Part shown: positions 17,132 to 25,854 of the stretch, in pieces
Layout of the letters: the number at the start of each line of letters is the position of its first letter
Position numbering within the stretch: the stretch's first letter is position 1
DNA from: Brevundimonas pondensis
Lineage (GTDB): Bacteria > Pseudomonadota > Alphaproteobacteria > Caulobacterales > Caulobacteraceae
Length of the DNA: 64,000 nt
Direction: 5' to 3'
NCBI RefSeq assembly: GCF_017487345.1
Contig: NZ_CP062006.1
Span: 1,494,001 to 1,558,000 of the forward strand
Made by a program: the position numbers and the translations under genes
Notes under the pieces: model-generated
Told to the model about the DNA's origin: nothing
The model's database searches: none
Seen by the model: the letters and a program-made list of their open reading frames with translations, nothing else

Positions 17132-18049
17132 TCAGTCGCCGGTGGTCACAGCAGCGCGAAGTTCTTCGATCCGAGCCTCGCAGGCCTCGCGCACCACTTC
17201 GCGCAGCACCTCAATGCGTTCAGTGAGGAAGGCCAATTCTTCGTCGGTGATGCGGTAGTGGCGTGAGTAGCGGGCTTTGACGTAGGCCGCGCGGAGGAGT
17301 TCGAAGCAGCGCTTCTGGAACTTGGTGTCGTGGGGCCAGACGTCGCGGAGCTTCGGCTCCAGCGGCTCCGTCATGTTGCGGAGGCGGATGAGGTTGTGGC
17401 TCTTGGGGGAGTAGAAGGTCAGGACCTGCAAGAGGCCCTGATAGATGGTTTCGGTCGTCTGATGCAGAAGGAAGGCGGCCTTTTTCGTAAAGCCTCGCTT
17501 GCGCGCAGCGTCGGCCAGAAAGAAGAACTCTTCGGCATCCTCCTGCCATTCCTCGAAGTATCCCGAGGCCTCTTCCAGAGCTGTTGCCGGGGGCAGGGGC
17601 TGCGGCTCGGAAAAGGTCGCGCCGGGCGTGTCCTTCAGGACCACGCCGTCGCGGGCGATGTCGATGAAGAAGCCGCGCCCGTGCTCCAGCTTCCAGTTCA
17701 CGTCGTCCAGGCTATGGACGATCAGGCTGACGGGCGTGCGCATGGCGCCCACCGACAGTTCGGCCAGCAGTCGCTTCTCCACATCTTCCCAGAACTCGAA
17801 GTCGGTCAGGTCCTCGTGGTCCACGACGACAAGAAGGTCGAAGTCCGAGAAATACCGCCCGACCGGATCGTGGACCCAGTCGCCGCGCGCATAGCTGCCG
17901 AACAGGATGATCTTGAGGATGCGGCCGTTCTTCAGCCGGTCGGCGCGCCGCGTGGAGATGGCCTTGGCGAAGCCGTCCTGAATGATCTCGACGGCGGCGT
18001 CGAGTTCACGCTGTTTCGCGAGCGGCAATTTCCTCAGCGGACGTTTCAT
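17132..18049 (-). CDS. Nucleotidyltransferase-HEPN fusion protein
   Basis: 305 residues. The N-terminal minimal nucleotidyltransferase has the GS motif ILFGSYARG (G51, S52) and the metal pair D69/D71 (SDFDLLVVVD). The C-terminal all-helical HEPN domain (about 165-300) includes LLHQTTETIYQGLLQ and KARYSRHYRI, where R-x3-H resembles the HEPN RNase motif in a shortened form. In MNT/HEPN toxin-antitoxin pairs the first modifies (AMPylates) and silences the second, an RNase. Here both are in one chain. It is the first gene of a two-gene unit with the SF1 helicase. A typical toxin pair would be two genes, so regulation by fusion is notable. Confidence 0.85.
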   Translation of the reverse strand: MKRPLRKLPLAKQRELDAAVEIIQDGFAKAISTRRADRLKNGRILKIILFGSYARGDWVHDPVGRYFSDFDLLVVVDHEDLTDFEFWEDVEKRLLAELSVGAMRTPVSLIVHSLDDVNWKLEHGRGFFIDIARDGVVLKDTPGATFSEPQPLPPATALEEASGYFEEWQEDAEEFFFLADAARKRGFTKKAAFLLHQTTETIYQGLLQVLTFYSPKSHNLIRLRNMTEPLEPKLRDVWPHDTKFQKRCFELLRAAYVKARYSRHYRITDEELAFLTERIEVLREVVREACEARIEELRAAVTTGD

Positions 18050-18635
18050 GCCCGGAGTCTCCGAAATGCGGAGCCGACATGCAAGAGTCGAAACGCCCCG
18101 ATTAGCGTATACCTAGGCTGTCGCGCCCATCATCGCTACGCTGGCCGATGCGGGCGCCGGTTCCATAGGGCGTCGTCTGTTCGCCGTAGGGCCGGTTCGC
18201 CGGAGAATCGTCGCGGCGCCGCCTGAAAGTCCCGGGCCTCCACACAGAGGTTCCAACGCCCGCACCTTTTCCTCTTTCGACATTGGCTTCGGTCTGGGGC
18301 TCCAAGCGTCAGAGAGGGTCGTGATCTTTGGGGGCATGTCGCCTGCGTCCGTGATGCTCCGACGGTCTGTGGGTCTTTCCCCTGATTGCGCGCGCCACGG
18401 CGCGGCCTCTCGAAAAGGCGGATCTGACCGGAAGCCGGTCGGCTGAGCGCAACCGCGCGCTCGACTTTCTTCCCCGGCCTGACGGCCTCCTCGCGCGACA
18501 AGAGACTCTCGCTTCCGGTCCTCCGCTTCGCTGCGGGGGCTCGCCTGCGCTCGCCCTGCGCGCCGACCGGCCTCCGGTCTCCCGATCGCCATTGAGGCCG
18601 CGACAGGCGTGGCTCGACAGCAAGGAGAGACTGAC
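18050..18635 (+). other. 586-bp gene-free region upstream of the DUF736 gene
   Basis: No open frame here has coding character or a recognisable product. The stretch is the divergent control region between the HEPN fusion gene and the transfer genes. A long GC-rich leader, with several short inverted repeats of CCGG type, precedes the DUF736 gene. The only clear signal is the ribosome-binding site AAGGAGAG just before 18636. An origin of transfer could lie here or at 19.9-20.1 kb. Confidence 0.4.
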
Positions 18636-18929
18636 ATGGCCGCCATCGGAACCTTCACCGCCCAGGGCGACGGCTACACCGGGTCGATCAAGACCCCGAC
18701 CCTCAACGTCAGGAGCGCGACCCTGCGCCCTAACGAGAAGTCGGACGACAAGGCCCCGGACTACCGCATCTTCGCAGGCCAGACCGAGTTCGGCGCCGCC
18801 TGGAAGAAGACCTCCCGCGAGAACCGGGAATACCTCTCGGTCAAACTGGACGATCCCAGCTTTCCGGCGCCGATCTACGCCTCGCTGGTCGAGGTCGAGG
18901 GCGGGCACAGCCTGATTTGGTCCCGCTGA
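18636..18929 (+). CDS. DUF736 family protein
   Basis: 97 residues from the ATG at 18636, preceded by AAGGAGAG. The family signature is complete: [19 protein letters not shown] at the start, APDYRIFAG in the middle, [19 protein letters not shown], then LVEVEGG-SLIWSR at the end. DUF736 proteins are small, compact beta-rich proteins found almost only on conjugative plasmids and integrated elements of Alphaproteobacteria, typically next to ArdC. Function is unknown. It marks the start of the transfer-associated block. Confidence 0.92.
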   Translation: MAAIGTFTAQGDGYTGSIKTPTLNVRSATLRPNEKSDDKAPDYRIFAGQTEFGAAWKKTSRENREYLSVKLDDPSFPAPIYASLVEVEGGHSLIWSR

Positions 18930-18998
18930 ACCGAAGCGGCGGCGCGCCCGGCGCGCCGGCGCCCTTCATCCGAACAATCCAACCTTGAGGAGGCCGCC

Positions 18999-19874
18999 AT
19001 GACGCGCCCCGCCGATCCCGCTCGTCCGGACATCTACGCCCGGATCACCAACCAGATCATCGACCAGCTGGAGGCCGGCGTTCGGCCGTGGACCCAGCCC
19101 TGGACCGGAGGCCATCCGGTCACCCGTCCGCTCCGCCACGACCGCACGCCCTATAGCGGCATCAACATCCTGCTGCTGTGGTCGGAGGCCTTCAGCCGAG
19201 GGTTCGCCTCGCCCACCTGGATGACCTTCCGTCAGGCGCTGGCGCTGGGCGCCCATGTCCGCAAGGGCGAGAAGAGCTCCACCGTGGTCTACGCCAACCA
19301 GATCGTCCGCACCGAAACCGATGACGCGGGCGATGAGGTCGAACAGCGCATCCCGTTCCTGAAGGCCTACACCGTCTTCAACGTCGAACAGATCGACGAC
19401 CTGCCGGACGGCTATCGTCCGATGTCACCTGAGCCGGTCAATCCCGACGAACGGCTGGAGGCGGTCGAACGCTTCTTCGCCGGACTGGCCGCCGAAATCC
19501 GCCACGGCGGGTCGGCCGCCTATTACGTCCCGGCGTCGGATCATGTGCAGATGCCGCCGTTCGAGACTTTCCGCGACGCGGGCGCCTACTACGCCACGCT
19601 GGGTCATGAGTGCGTTCATTGGACCGGCCACGGGTCACGACTGGCCCGCGACTTCAGCCGCTCGACCCAGGCCTACGCCCGCGAGGAACTGGTCGCCGAA
19701 TTGGGCGCAGCCTTCCTCTGCGCCGATCTCGGGCTCGAACTGGAACCGCGCGAGGATCATGCCGCCTATCTCGGCCACTGGCTCAAGGTGCTGAAGGCCG
19801 ACAAGCGGTTTCTCTTCTCGGCGGCGGCGCATGCCCAGAAGGCGGTCGCCTGGCTGCATAAAGCGCGTCCCTGA
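18999..19874 (+). CDS. ArdC-like antirestriction protein (ssDNA-binding N-terminus, zincin C-terminus)
   Basis: 291 residues. The N-terminal ArdC domain (RPDIYARITNQIIDQLEAG, WTMT-like region SPTWMTFRQALALGAHVRKGEK) binds single-stranded DNA in the family. The C-terminal part is a metallopeptidase-like domain with HECVHWTGH (HExxH) and the third-ligand region REELVAELGAAFL. ArdC proteins protect the entering strand during conjugation from host restriction. Good ribosome-binding site TTGAGGAGG. It forms an operon with DUF736 and ends in a rho-independent terminator. Confidence 0.92.
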   Translation: MTRPADPARPDIYARITNQIIDQLEAGVRPWTQPWTGGHPVTRPLRHDRTPYSGINILLLWSEAFSRGFASPTWMTFRQALALGAHVRKGEKSSTVVYANQIVRTETDDAGDEVEQRIPFLKAYTVFNVEQIDDLPDGYRPMSPEPVNPDERLEAVERFFAGLAAEIRHGGSAAYYVPASDHVQMPPFETFRDAGAYYATLGHECVHWTGHGSRLARDFSRSTQAYAREELVAELGAAFLCADLGLELEPREDHAAYLGHWLKVLKADKRFLFSAAAHAQKAVAWLHKARP

Positions 19875-19901
19875 TGGCCTGACATGTCGCTTTGAGCCTG
19901 A

Positions 19902-19933
19902 GCCGCGTCCTGACCGGGCGCGGCTTCTTCTTT
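19902..19933 (+). terminator. Rho-independent terminator after ArdC
   Basis: Arms GCCGCGTCC (19902-19910) and GGGCGCGGC (19916-19924) form a 9-bp stem with one wobble pair and a 5-nt loop. TTCTTCTTT follows. It lies 27 nt after the ArdC stop on the same strand, which fits transcription termination of the DUF736-ArdC unit. Confidence 0.8.
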
Positions 19934-20011
19934 GCTCGGATGGGGACGGATGGCGATGAGATGCGGGAAGTCGTCGCCCTCGGTTGGGGCGCCCTTCAGG
20001 GCGGCGGGCGA

Positions 20012-20029
20012 GCGGCCGATTGCGGCCGC
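20012..20029. repeat. Perfect GC hairpin upstream of the mobilisation genes
   Basis: GCGGCCG-ATTG-CGGCCGC forms a 7-bp perfect stem with a 4-nt loop, 105 bp before mobC. There is no following T tract, so it is not an obvious terminator. Inverted repeats beside the nic site are usual in origins of transfer, and oriT commonly lies just upstream of mobC/relaxase genes. The assignment is tentative. Confidence 0.4.
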
Positions 20030-20133
20030 CGAGGGGAGGGCGGGGAACCTCCGTAGGCCTGCGGGGCGAGGCGGTTCGCGGTCTAGGGCAGGATAGGCTT
20101 TGCGCCGGCAATGTCTGACAGACCCGCTTCTCT

Positions 20134-20655
20134 ATGGACCGCATCACCCTCCGCCTTCCGCCCGACCTGGCCCGCCGCTTCGACGCGGCGGCGGCCGCGC
20201 GTGGCGGACGGTCACGCTACCTGCGGACGATCATGGAGGCGGCCGCACAAGCATCTTTGCCTGCGCCCCAGCCGGGCCCGTCAGGCGCGAAGTCGGCCAA
20301 GCTGACCATTCGACTGACGGACGCGGACATGGGCTTGCTGGAGGCGGAGGCAGGCCGCGCGGGAGTATTGCGGACACAGTGGGCGGTCATGCTTATCCGT
20401 CGCCGGCTACATGGGCGCCTGCAGCTGACGCCGCCGGAAGCGATGGCGCTGATCAACATTCGGCGCGAGCTCCACCGCATCGGAGTCAACGTCAATCAGA
20501 TCACCCGGGCGTTGAACACGGCTGTCATGGAAGGGGCCGTACTCAACTTGGAGATCACGCAACTCGCCGCCTTCGCTGCCGAGATCCGAGGACATCTGAG
20601 CGGGCTGGAACAAGCCTTCGCGGGCAATCTGGCCTACTGGTCGACCGAACCGTGA
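20134..20655 (+). CDS. MobC-like relaxosome accessory protein
   Basis: 173 residues. The start MDRITLRLPPDLARRFDAAAAARGGRSRYLRTIM is a ribbon-helix-helix-type DNA-binding segment. The second half carries the MobC signature NIRRELHRIGVNVNQITRALN. Such proteins bind oriT and help the relaxase open the strand. It overlaps the relaxase gene by 4 nt (GTGA), so the two are made together. Family, position and length agree. Confidence 0.85.
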   Translation: MDRITLRLPPDLARRFDAAAAARGGRSRYLRTIMEAAAQASLPAPQPGPSGAKSAKLTIRLTDADMGLLEAEAGRAGVLRTQWAVMLIRRRLHGRLQLTPPEAMALINIRRELHRIGVNVNQITRALNTAVMEGAVLNLEITQLAAFAAEIRGHLSGLEQAFAGNLAYWSTEP

Positions 20656-21635
20656 GCGACCTGCGCCGACCGCTCGGGTTCGAAGAGGCGCTGCGTCCGC
20701 CCATCGACGTGCGTCGGGCGCGCATCACTCAGCCGGTGCTGCGTCCGCCGGGGCGAGCGGGTGATGCGGCGGCCTATGCGCAGCTCGCTCGGATTATTCG
20801 GCGAGCGCCCGAAGTGATGGTCAAGATAACCGGCAGAACCAAGGACGGCGGCCATCTGCGCAGCCACCTTGACTACATCAGCCGCAACGGAAAACTGAAG
20901 CTGGAAGGACCGGATGGAGAGCGGTTTGAAGAGCGTGCGGAAATAAAGGCGCTGGCTGCCGCATGGACTCTGGAGGCAGCGCTTGAGCCGGGCGGTCGGA
21001 GGGATCGGCCACTGTCACGGTCCATCGTTCTGAGTATGCCGAGAGGTACGGATGTGATGCGGGTGCACGATGCGGCGCGAGCTTTCGCAGCTGAGGCGTT
21101 CGGTGATCGTTTCCCCTACGTGTTCGCCCTTCATGATGAAGGCGGTCATCCGCACGTGCATCTGACGGTGAGGGCATTGGGGTCGGACGGCAGTCGGCTC
21201 AATCCAAGAATGGCGGACCTGGAGGTTTGGCGCCAGCGCTTCGCTCAGGCTCTGCGCGACCGCGGTGTGGAGGCGGAGGCCAGTCCGCGTCGTGCGCGTG
21301 GCGTCTTGCACAAGTGCGAGCGTATGAAAGTGCGGAAGATGCGGCAGCGGGGGGCGGGGCCACCAGCGCCGCTCGCCTTGGTCGTCGCCGATCAGGAGAA
21401 TGCTGCGAGAAGCAGAAAAGCTGCTCCATGGGAATCCAGCCGGCAGAGGAGGCAGGGGCTGATATGCCGGGCGCTTGCCGCCGAAGCCGTCGCCCTGTCG
21501 CGCTCGGATAGGCCTGAGGATCGGAGTCTGAGCTTCGCCTTGATGAAGCACGTCCGAGGTCGGGCAAAAGAACGCCGGGGTGACGAGAGCTCGCTGAGAA
21601 CGATTGAACGGCAGCCCGATCGTGGGAATCGCTGA
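20652..21635 (+). CDS. Relaxase / mobilisation nuclease (VirD2-like)
   Basis: 327 residues from the GTG at 20652, overlapping mobC by 4 nt. HUH-type metal motif HDEGGHPHVHLTVR (about residues 160-173). The segment RSHLDYISRNGKL near residue 75 probably contains the catalytic Tyr. A basic C-terminal third (RRARGVLHKCERMKVRKMRQR) could bind DNA. It nicks oriT and pilots the strand to the coupling protein. It is short compared with multidomain relaxases; the LPD7 domain that often forms the C-terminus of such proteins is present as a separate gene at 34.1 kb. Confidence 0.87.
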   Translation: MSDLRRPLGFEEALRPPIDVRRARITQPVLRPPGRAGDAAAYAQLARIIRRAPEVMVKITGRTKDGGHLRSHLDYISRNGKLKLEGPDGERFEERAEIKALAAAWTLEAALEPGGRRDRPLSRSIVLSMPRGTDVMRVHDAARAFAAEAFGDRFPYVFALHDEGGHPHVHLTVRALGSDGSRLNPRMADLEVWRQRFAQALRDRGVEAEASPRRARGVLHKCERMKVRKMRQRGAGPPAPLALVVADQENAARSRKAAPWESSRQRRQGLICRALAAEAVALSRSDRPEDRSLSFALMKHVRGRAKERRGDESSLRTIERQPDRGNR

Positions 21636-21800
21636 GTGACGCTGTTTGACTCAGAGCGGCGGTTCATGATGTCCGTTCTCTGACGACAGTCGACGCTGTG
21701 CGAAGACGGCTGACCGGACCTGACCCAAGGGGCGCGAAACAGGTCCGCGGTTCGCGCTAGAATTGACTTACGTTCACGATTTGATCTCAGCGATCGAGGC

Positions 21801-21811
21801 GGGGGGGGGGG
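21801..21811 (+). repeat. G11 homopolymer in the gap after the relaxase
   Basis: Eleven consecutive G in the 299-bp gene-free stretch 21636-21934 between the relaxase and the GTPase operon, which converge. No gene crosses it, so it would not shift a frame. Nothing else definite is seen in the gap. Confidence 0.9.
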
Positions 21812-21934
21812 TGAAATCTGCGATAGCAATCCCATCTTCTTGGGGATCACGGTGACGCTTGGTCTCCCGGCGGTTCGGAGGGGCCGCTTATCAATGTCGT
21901 TGGGATGTGCCACGCTCGTCCCATAAAGCGTTGC

Positions 21935-23953
21935 TCATTTAATTTTCGTGGCGATGTAGTCTGCGCGAGCTTTCATGCCCTTTTCGTCGTCGTTCTTGAG
22001 GGATTTTCTCACGTCGGCCAGATAGCGCCGTCCGCGATTGGTTCGCGCAGCCTCGTCGAATAGGTTCAAAACAATGGCCCCCTCGTCGGCGAGACGCGCG
22101 AACGTCGCCGGATTAAGAGGGCCGCTGATAAAACGGTCTACGACGGTCTGCCGAAGCCGTTCATGCGGCTCCCATCCAAACCAATTTCCCCAGTCCAAAC
22201 GCCACAGGACAAGCCGCTCGGCTTCATAGGACAATCGACGTTTCTCCAGCGCCCTGTATAGCCGCGCATAGGCGTATTGCATCAGTTGCGCAGGTGCGCC
22301 GGAACGCCGCCCCAGCGCCCGGGACATGGCGAACGCAGCGAGATAGTCCTTGTCTTGATCCGGCACGCTGCCCGATGTGCTATTGATCGCAGCCAGCCAA
22401 GCGTCCTGTCCTTGAAAGTCACTGATCTGGTCAGGGTCCATGCTTCGCGCGAGCGAAACTACGATCCACAGGTGCTGAAGACGGCCGGTTCTTAGCAGTG
22501 CCTCCGCCTTCGCCGGGTTACGGCCAAGCGCAGTCACCCAATGACGGCTCACGTCGTCCGCCTCGTTCGACGCATTCAAGACATCCGCCAAGCCATTGGC
22601 GTCAGCCAACGCGATGATCGCCTGGGCCGGCTGAAGGCGACCTGAGGCGATCAAGGCGGTCGCCACCTTTGACGCGGTCTCTGGCGTCACGAGAGACACA
22701 AGGTCGTCGCCCCCGTCGATGCGCCAGAACGCCGATGTCTCCAGAAGGTCGGGACGCCGCTCAACGATCATCGGGGCCAGTTCGACGTGCTCGCGAAGAC
22801 CTTCGATCACATCTTCGGACGTCAGGAGCCGCAATCCAGCATCGGCGGCGGCGCTCAGTGCGCCAACCTCCGACAGCGCGGCGGCGAACCTGGTCGGGGA
22901 ACGCCGCCACAAAGCGGCGCCCAGTTGTGCATCCATAGCGTCGGCGGTCGGCAACACACCCTGCTCATAGGCACTGACTAGGAACATGAAGACATCATCA
23001 TCCACCCTTTCCGGGTGTCGCATCGCTTCGCGCGCGATTAACGCGCGCACCGATCGAGCTTGCGGCCGGCCCTCCTCGTCCAGTCGTTCGAGCGCCTTCA
23101 CCGCGCCGCTCAGATCGGGCTCCTGGTGCGTGAAGGCAGAGTCGTAGAGCCTGCACAGAGAGATCATCGCGCGTCGACCGCCTTCGACGTCGCCCCCGAC
23201 CCGTCGTAAAAACTCGCGCAGATCGGACGCGGTTGGATCTACGAGATCAGCAAGTAGAGGCTCTAAAGCGGGGTCGGCTCCGACCTCGTCCGGAAAAGCG
23301 GACTGCGGGAAGCGTGTGCGGGACGAGCGCTGAGGGCCAGCGGCCAGTTGGAGGTCGAGCGGTCCGCTTCGCAGACTGCGCTCCACGCCGGACAAGGTGC
23401 AAAAGCTGAATGCGCGTCGCAGGCGCGGCCACTGCTGCATCCAGATCGCAAGCACGAGCGTCTCGTCATGCGAGGGCTCAGCGGCGTCCGCGGCGATCCC
23501 TCGATCCGGCACCGTATAGAGGGCGTTTAAAATCAGGCGAACGCGCTCATCGACATCGATCCGAAGTGGCGCACCCTTGACGTCGAGTTCGATCGGCGAC
23601 GCATACGATCGAAGCGCGCCAGCGTCCGGGCGGCGGAAGCTCTGCCGCAAGGTGTTAGTCGACGTCATCGCCGCGAGGTCGGCGTTGTCGATCAGCAGGG
23701 AATGCGTCCACACGCAGCCCGGTCGCGGCATTTCCGGCGCAGCCCAGGTCCGGGCCAGGACGTACTTTCCGACCCCCTCAAGCGGATAGCCCGTGAGGTA
23801 GCCGTCGACTCCGGGTTTCACGCCAGGTCCGGAGAGGTCGCTCATCACCTGCATCGTACGGGCATCTTGACCGGCGAGCGAAAGCGACGACGAGATCAGG
23901 CGATGCCCGTCGCTGTAGCCATGCAGCGTCTGGTGCAGAACCGCACCCGTCAT
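21935..23953 (-). CDS. GAP1-N1-like protein of a GTPase-associated conflict system
   Basis: 672 residues. The N-terminal domain opens with VLHQTLHGYSDGHRLISSS and continues with PLEGVGKYVLARTWAAPEMPRPGCVWTHSLLI. This HGYxxGH...WTHSL pattern is the hallmark of GAP1-N1 (GTPase-associated protein 1, N-terminal domain type 1), followed by an alpha-helical remainder that may correspond to the GAP1-M and GAP1-C regions. It is the last gene of a five-gene minus-strand operon and overlaps the upstream GTPase gene by 4 nt. From published comparative genomics it is predicted to act with the GTPases in immunity; its biochemical activity is unknown to me. Confidence 0.75.
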   Translation of the reverse strand: MTGAVLHQTLHGYSDGHRLISSSLSLAGQDARTMQVMSDLSGPGVKPGVDGYLTGYPLEGVGKYVLARTWAAPEMPRPGCVWTHSLLIDNADLAAMTSTNTLRQSFRRPDAGALRSYASPIELDVKGAPLRIDVDERVRLILNALYTVPDRGIAADAAEPSHDETLVLAIWMQQWPRLRRAFSFCTLSGVERSLRSGPLDLQLAAGPQRSSRTRFPQSAFPDEVGADPALEPLLADLVDPTASDLREFLRRVGGDVEGGRRAMISLCRLYDSAFTHQEPDLSGAVKALERLDEEGRPQARSVRALIAREAMRHPERVDDDVFMFLVSAYEQGVLPTADAMDAQLGAALWRRSPTRFAAALSEVGALSAAADAGLRLLTSEDVIEGLREHVELAPMIVERRPDLLETSAFWRIDGGDDLVSLVTPETASKVATALIASGRLQPAQAIIALADANGLADVLNASNEADDVSRHWVTALGRNPAKAEALLRTGRLQHLWIVVSLARSMDPDQISDFQGQDAWLAAINSTSGSVPDQDKDYLAAFAMSRALGRRSGAPAQLMQYAYARLYRALEKRRLSYEAERLVLWRLDWGNWFGWEPHERLRQTVVDRFISGPLNPATFARLADEGAIVLNLFDEAARTNRGRRYLADVRKSLKNDDEKGMKARADYIATKIK

Positions 23954-24822
23954 TCCCGGATCAACCAGTGAATTGGCTTGGTAATATCGCTGCTTTGCGT
24001 GTCGCCATCGACGAGACGTATTCGGTCAGACGGGCGCTCCAACTCACGGATGGTCTCGGTCTCCTGGAAATGCTCGCCCTTGTCAGCGTCCTCATAGACA
24101 CCGCCCTGCGCGCTCACGCCCCAAACTCGCCACATCCAGCGGTCTCTTCCGCTCCTCAGATACTGATCGACCAAGGGCATTCGCGCCTTCAGAAACGCTT
24201 CGGGCTCAAGCTCCTCGGCGGCGACCTTGTCCCATGCCGAGATCAGGATCGCGAGGCGACGAGGGCCGATGCCGAGTTGGTCGGACATCAGCATCTGGAG
24301 AAGTTCGACGACCTGCACCTGTGTCGGCGCCAACTCGGGCGACCAGTCAACCGGTTCGGGCTTGACGGCGGGTGTGCCAAGCCCCGCCGCCTGGGCGATG
24401 GCCATGCGCTCGACGACCCAAGCCGGGTACTGGATGGTGTCGCCATTCACGAGAAGGACCAGAGCGGGGCGACGCAGCGTCTCCGTCATCTCCTCTTCGA
24501 TTTCCCGCGCCTCCCACATCCGGCTGAACTCTTCGCCAGGGATGTCGGGAAAGGCCACATCCACCGATGCGTCGTCGCTGTCCTTCAGACGCATCTCGAC
24601 CGTCTTCATTCCGGTCTGCTGGGTCCGTTGTTGGATTTTGCCTGCCCGCCACCGCTTGGCCAGGGCGTTCAGATGTTCGTAATTGCCCCGGCTCAACCGA
24701 TCGAACGACAGCGCCGTGACCGCGCCCTCTTCTCGAACGAGGTGCCAAAGCGCGGCCAGCAGCGTGGTCTTGCCTGATCCCGGCAGACCGATGATCGAAA
24801 CCTGTGACACGACGCCGCTCAC
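23950..24822 (-). CDS. TRAFAC-like GTPase (double-GTPase type 1-like)
   Basis: 290 residues. P-loop GLPGSGKTT (residues 12-20), a switch-II-like DIPGEEFSRMW, and a G4-like ISAWDKV in place of NKxD. The middle part carries VLLVNGDTIQYP. These match the DO-GTPase-like proteins of GAP1 operons. It overlaps both neighbours by 4 nt, so it is translationally coupled to the second GTPase gene before it and to the GAP1 gene after it. Two different GTPases in a row suggest they work as a heteromeric switch that senses infection and controls the partner proteins; this is inference. Confidence 0.75.
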   Translation of the reverse strand: MSGVVSQVSIIGLPGSGKTTLLAALWHLVREEGAVTALSFDRLSRGNYEHLNALAKRWRAGKIQQRTQQTGMKTVEMRLKDSDDASVDVAFPDIPGEEFSRMWEAREIEEEMTETLRRPALVLLVNGDTIQYPAWVVERMAIAQAAGLGTPAVKPEPVDWSPELAPTQVQVVELLQMLMSDQLGIGPRRLAILISAWDKVAAEELEPEAFLKARMPLVDQYLRSGRDRWMWRVWGVSAQGGVYEDADKGEHFQETETIRELERPSDRIRLVDGDTQSSDITKPIHWLIRE

Positions 24823-25850
24823 GACTGCGTATCCTCCGATGCGGTGAACTGATCGATCTGCCGCTTCAGATGCAGCGACGGCGAGGGGAGGCTTGCCGGT
24901 GCCGCGCTCACCCGAAGCCAGCTCGCGAGCAGTTCGGAAAGGCCTTCGCCGCGCTGTACATCTTTCAGCGCCTTTGGCGACGCCGCAATGACAAAGGACT
25001 CCACCGCTTCAAGCTTGGCGTCATGGCGGTTCCGAATGCTAGTCACGATCCCCTCGAATTCCGACATGGCGCGCTCCGCGTTCGCGGACGCGAGCACCAT
25101 GTCCTTCTTGGTCAGAACCAGCACCAGGCGTTGGCGGGAGCCCAGAACCGCCGCCTCAATCAGAGCGTCCACGATCTGCGGCGTGATCGCCTTGACCTCA
25201 TGGCGCTGCTCGGAATCGATCAGATGCGCGCCATCGACCAGCACAGTGACGACATTGGCCCGGCGAAGCTCGAACAAGCCGTCAGCGTTGGCGAGATCAT
25301 CGGTGACCGTGAGATAGTCCTCCCCCGATCGGTCGCCGATGAACAGCGAAAGGATCTCTGCGCTGGAGGAGCCGCTGAAGTCGAGATGAAAAAAACTCGC
25401 AGCCGCCCCGCGGATCGTGCGGTCGGTGAAGGGCTCCTCGCGCTGAGATTCACTGCGCGCGTGATGGCAAACCATCTCGAAGCCCACCAGAGTTGACGAC
25501 CCTGCAAACGCGTAGGCGCCGACAGGCCCTTCCTGCAACTGATCATAGAGGCCGGCGATCAGGCTGGTTTTGCCGGAGTCATGCGGACCGACCACCCCCA
25601 CGGAAAGGGACAGGAACCTCTGCTGCAGGCGCGCCGCCTGCGTGCGGTCAAGCGGCGTGCCGGCGTCCAGCGCGATCAGCACCGTTTCCGGCACAGGCGG
25701 AGCGACCTCCACGTGCTGGGGCTCCGGGATCGCATCGACCGAAAGCTTGCCGTAGTGCGGACACTCCGGTAGCTCGTAGCCTTCAACGCACTTTCCGTCT
25801 TCCGCTACGCGGCAGTCGTGGTTCGAGCAGGTTGGCGTGTCCGATGTCAT
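24819..25850 (-). CDS. TRAFAC-like GTPase with N-terminal Cys cluster (double-GTPase type 2-like)
   Basis: 343 residues. An N-terminal zinc-finger-like cluster (C8, C13, C21, C30, H32) is followed by a linker and the GTPase domain with P-loop GPHDSGKTSLIAGLYDQL (88-105), FIGDRSGEDY as the switch region and VLTKKDM as G4 (TKKD). It starts 4 nt after the GASH-like gene ends and overlaps the next GTPase by 4 nt. The Cys cluster may tether the switch to a partner or nucleic acid. The paired GTPases are the core of this predicted conflict system. Confidence 0.75.
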   Translation of the reverse strand: MTSDTPTCSNHDCRVAEDGKCVEGYELPECPHYGKLSVDAIPEPQHVEVAPPVPETVLIALDAGTPLDRTQAARLQQRFLSLSVGVVGPHDSGKTSLIAGLYDQLQEGPVGAYAFAGSSTLVGFEMVCHHARSESQREEPFTDRTIRGAAASFFHLDFSGSSSAEILSLFIGDRSGEDYLTVTDDLANADGLFELRRANVVTVLVDGAHLIDSEQRHEVKAITPQIVDALIEAAVLGSRQRLVLVLTKKDMVLASANAERAMSEFEGIVTSIRNRHDAKLEAVESFVIAASPKALKDVQRGEGLSELLASWLRVSAAPASLPSPSLHLKRQIDQFTASEDTQS

Positions 25851-25854
25851 GGCC

